Below are positions 62,320-64,000 of a DNA stretch of 64,000 bases, piece by piece. The notes under the pieces were generated by a model. It had not been told where the DNA came from, searched no databases, and saw nothing but the letters and a program-made list of their open reading frames with translations. This DNA is from Acidimicrobiia bacterium (lineage in GTDB: Bacteria; Actinomycetota; Acidimicrobiia; IMCC26256; PALSA-610): NCBI GenBank assembly GCA_027494135.1, contig JAOSJK010000001.1:475378-539377 (forward strand). Reading direction: 5' to 3'. Positions within the stretch are counted from its first letter, which is position 1. Every line of letters begins with the position of its first letter. A program made the translations under genes and the position numbers.

Positions 62320-63060
62320 ATGCCGCTGCTCGCAGCCGAGGAGATCGGAGTCCGCTTCGGCGGCCTCCAGGCGCTCGACGGAGTGAACCTGGAAGTCGAG
62401 GCCGGGAGCATCACTGGCCTGATCGGCCCCAACGGCGCCGGCAAGACGACCCTCTTCAACGTGGTCTGCGGGCTTCAGTCGCCGACGCACGGCTCGGTAC
62501 TCCTCGAGGGTCGCGACATCACCCGGCTCTCCCCCGCTCGGCGTGCACGCCTCGGCATCGGACGCACCTTCCAGCGACTCGAGATCTTCGGCTCGCTCTC
62601 GGTGCGCGACAACGTACTGGTCGCCGCCGAGGCGCGGCGCGACTGGTCACGAGAGATGTTCTCACCCGGACGCGTCGCAGACGAGGTCCTCGATCGGACG
62701 GGCCTCCGCGACCTGTCCTCCGAGCCTGCCGGCGCGCTCCCCACGGGAACCGCCCGACTCGTAGAGCTGGCCCGCGCGCTCGCGACCGCGCCGCGCGTTC
62801 TCCTCCTCGACGAGCCGTCTTCGGGCCTCGACGAGTCGGAGAGCTGCGCCCTCGGCGACCTGCTCACCGATCTCGTCGCCGACGACGGACTCGGGATCCT
62901 CCTCGTCGAGCACGACATGGCCGTGGTCATGCGCGTCTGCTCGGAGATCTACGTCCTCGACCTCGGCGCCGTCGTCGCCGCGGGACCACCCCTGACGATC
63001 CAGAGCGACGCCCGGGTGAGAGCCGCGTACCTCGGCGACGCGGTCCCCGCTCACCTCTGA
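62320..63060 (+). CDS. livG: Branched-chain-type ABC transporter ATPase LivG
   Basis: A 246-aa ABC ATPase starting at ATG 62320 with AGGAG 8 bp upstream. Motifs: VRFGGLQALDGVNL, Walker A LIGPNGAGKTTLFNVVCGL, the LivG-typical LGIGRTFQRLEIFGSLSVRDNV, Walker B LLLDEPSSGLDE and HDMAVVMRVCSEIYVLDLG. The ABC signature is atypical: ALPTGTARLVELARAL replaces LSxGQ, so ATPase competence at that site is questionable. It is the missing partner of the Liv-type importer encoded 5.5 kb upstream. Its stop codon overlaps repeat copy A4. Confidence 0.9.
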   Translation: MPLLAAEEIGVRFGGLQALDGVNLEVEAGSITGLIGPNGAGKTTLFNVVCGLQSPTHGSVLLEGRDITRLSPARRARLGIGRTFQRLEIFGSLSVRDNVLVAAEARRDWSREMFSPGRVADEVLDRTGLRDLSSEPAGALPTGTARLVELARALATAPRVLLLDEPSSGLDESESCALGDLLTDLVADDGLGILLVEHDMAVVMRVCSEIYVLDLGAVVAAGPPLTIQSDARVRAAYLGDAVPAHL

Positions 63061-63105
63061 GATGGGGCGGAATCGCGCACCCCTGCCGCCGAACTGACCC
63101 ATCTC
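63059..63105 (-). repeat. Family A 47-bp palindromic repeat, copy A4
   Basis: Left arm GAGATGGGGC (63059-63068, one T-to-G change) and right arm GACCCATCTC (63096-63105) flank a 27-nt centre that matches the others on the minus strand (AGTTCGGCGGCAGGGGTG). The left arm begins inside the livG stop codon. It separates convergent genes (livG and a GNAT protein). Confidence 0.88.
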
Positions 63106-63132
63106 GAGCCCCCGGCCCGCCGCGCCCTGCGG

Positions 63133-64000
63133 CTACAGGTCGATCGGGTCGACCCGCACCGGCCTCTCGCCGAGGCGCTCGGCGCGGCCGGTGCGGAGCA
63201 CCTTGGCGAGCAGGCGGTACGGCTCGGCGACGGCCGCACGATCGCCGAACCACGCCGGCTCGGCCCGATCGTCGTAGCCCATGAACACTGCGTGCATGCC
63301 CCGAGCCGCCGCCCGCGCGAGCGCCTGTGCGAAGAGGCGACTCAGCACCGCCTCTTCGCCGACCCCACCGAGCAGGAGCCCGGCACGGAGTCCGGCGGCG
63401 GACGCCTCGGCACCCGCGGCGTCCGCGGCGGCCGCGTCGGCCGCGTCGATGGGCACGTAGCGCGCAACCGCCGAGTAGTCCCACAGGCCGAGCAGCGCCC
63501 CACCTTCCTGCCACACGTCGTCGGGGTTCCATCCGGGAAGCCGCGTCCACTGGTCGCGCAGGGACTCCGCGTCGAGACCCTTTCCGAGGTCGAAGCCGCT
63601 CTCCGCTCCCACCACCAGCTCCGCCGCCTCCTCCCAGTCGTGCTGCGCGCCGCTCGGCATCACTTCCGGCTCCAGCTCGGGCTCGGGGTCGGCTGCGAAG
63701 ATGCTCGCGACGACGCCGGCGTGCTGCTCGTAGCCGGCGCGCGCGAAGGTGCTGAGCGAGGCCTCGTTACCGCTCATCACGTGGGCGTACAGGAAATCGG
63801 CCCCCGCCGACGATGCGAGCTCGTCGGCCTGCCGTAGGAGCCGTCCCGCAAGACCACATCCCCGCGCCTCGGGCCTGACCGCAAGGTCGAAGACGTAGCC
63901 GGCGACAGACCTCCGGCCGGCCACCAGGACGTGCTTCATCGCTACCGTGACCGTCGCGTCGACCGACGCGCCCGAGCCGTCTACGGCCAGCACCCATGAC
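63133..64000 (-). CDS. GNAT-family N-acetyltransferase, 5' end outside window
   Basis: The frame stays open to the right edge (codons reading SWVLAVDGSG), so the start lies beyond 64000. The acetyl-CoA-binding core is visible: VFDLAVRPEARGCGLAGRLLRQADELASSAG, with the R/Q-x-x-G-x-G/A pattern. The following region has GYEQHAGVVASIFA. The C-terminal about 150 residues are not part of the core fold and contain an Ala/Asp-rich stretch and FMGYDDRAEPAWFGDRAAVAEPYRLLAKVLR. It may be a two-domain GNAT protein; the acceptor is unknown. Confidence 0.75.
   Translation of the reverse strand, partial: SWVLAVDGSGASVDATVTVAMKHVLVAGRRSVAGYVFDLAVRPEARGCGLAGRLLRQADELASSAGADFLYAHVMSGNEASLSTFARAGYEQHAGVVASIFAADPEPELEPEVMPSGAQHDWEEAAELVVGAESGFDLGKGLDAESLRDQWTRLPGWNPDDVWQEGGALLGLWDYSAVARYVPIDAADAAAADAAGAEASAAGLRAGLLLGGVGEEAVLSRLFAQALARAAARGMHAVFMGYDDRAEPAWFGDRAAVAEPYRLLAKVLRTGRAERLGERPVRVDPIDL

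Noticed and set aside
1-64000. tRNA, rRNA or transfer-messenger RNA genes
   Set aside because: I scanned for GGTTCGAATCC-like T-arms and rRNA-like stretches and saw none; a covariance-model search would be decisive.
63133-64000. Mycothiol synthase (MshD)
   Set aside because: Two-domain GNAT layout is vaguely similar, but only one clear acetyl-CoA motif is visible and the start is missing.

Overview
The window comes from a high-GC (roughly two-thirds G+C) Gram-positive-type bacterium, almost certainly an actinobacterium. Markers are a WhiB regulator beside a PdtaS-type histidine kinase (the whiB1/pdtaS arrangement known from mycobacteria), a DUF3107 protein, two ArsA-like ATPases, a deazaflavin (F420)-type nitroreductase, a class E-like sortase and frequent GTG/TTG starts. 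A deep lineage such as Acidimicrobiia is an inference. I see no rRNA, tRNA, CRISPR array, insertion sequence or prophage.

Layout. 0-13 kb: partial dapA, a TSUP exporter, a lipid kinase, GDPD, whiB and then a long minus-strand run (lipoprotein, FG-GAP subtilase, DUF3107, two ArsA ATPases, pdtaS). 12.3-15.4 kb: Fe-S cluster genes around a divergent promoter (mrp; SufR-like regulator and cysteine desulfurase). 15.5-18.6 kb: aconitase with a translationally overlapping GntR regulator. 19.0-25.4 kb: a four-gene operon for an exported type II DMSO-reductase-family molybdoenzyme (catalytic alpha, Fe-S beta, haem-b gamma, TorD-like chaperone). Its alpha subunit has the Cys-Asp-Cys-Cys cluster motif of the nitrite oxidoreductase / periplasmic nitrate reductase branch, and a perfect CRP/FNR-type box lies just upstream. 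25.4-27.6 kb: an Rrf2 regulator with an in-frame 15-bp tandem repeat at its start, a second TSUP transporter and a cyclophilin. 27.7-34.1 kb: a complete System I cytochrome c maturation operon (ccmABCDEFGH on the minus strand, ccmH fused to a CcmI-like TPR domain). This is unusual for an actinobacterium and fits an exported molybdoenzyme that exchanges electrons with c-type cytochromes. 34.2-48.8 kb: sortase, threonine dehydratase, two enoyl-CoA hydratases, two adjacent membrane HD-domain proteins with a 29-aa peptide upstream, a glycosyltransferase, alcohol dehydrogenase, aldo/keto reductase, TetR, pantothenate kinase and an SDR. 49-63 kb: three phytoene-desaturase-like FAD oxidoreductases in tandem, directly coupled to a branched-chain-type ABC importer (LivK, fused LivH-M, LivF; LivG 5 kb further on), an MMPL exporter and a nitroreductase fusion. 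The cluster starts at a promoter overlapped by a TAGAAC-CT-GTTCTA operator.

Two dispersed palindromic repeat families stand out. Family A is exactly 47 bp with 10-bp arms and a conserved 27-nt centre (four copies). Family B has long AT-centred arms (two copies). Every copy is intergenic and lies at the 3' side of at least one gene.

Caution: about half of the genes carry one or two 1-nt frameshifts, mostly at G or C runs, and adding or removing one base in the run restores a family-typical protein. I treat these as sequence errors and annotate each gene across its full span.
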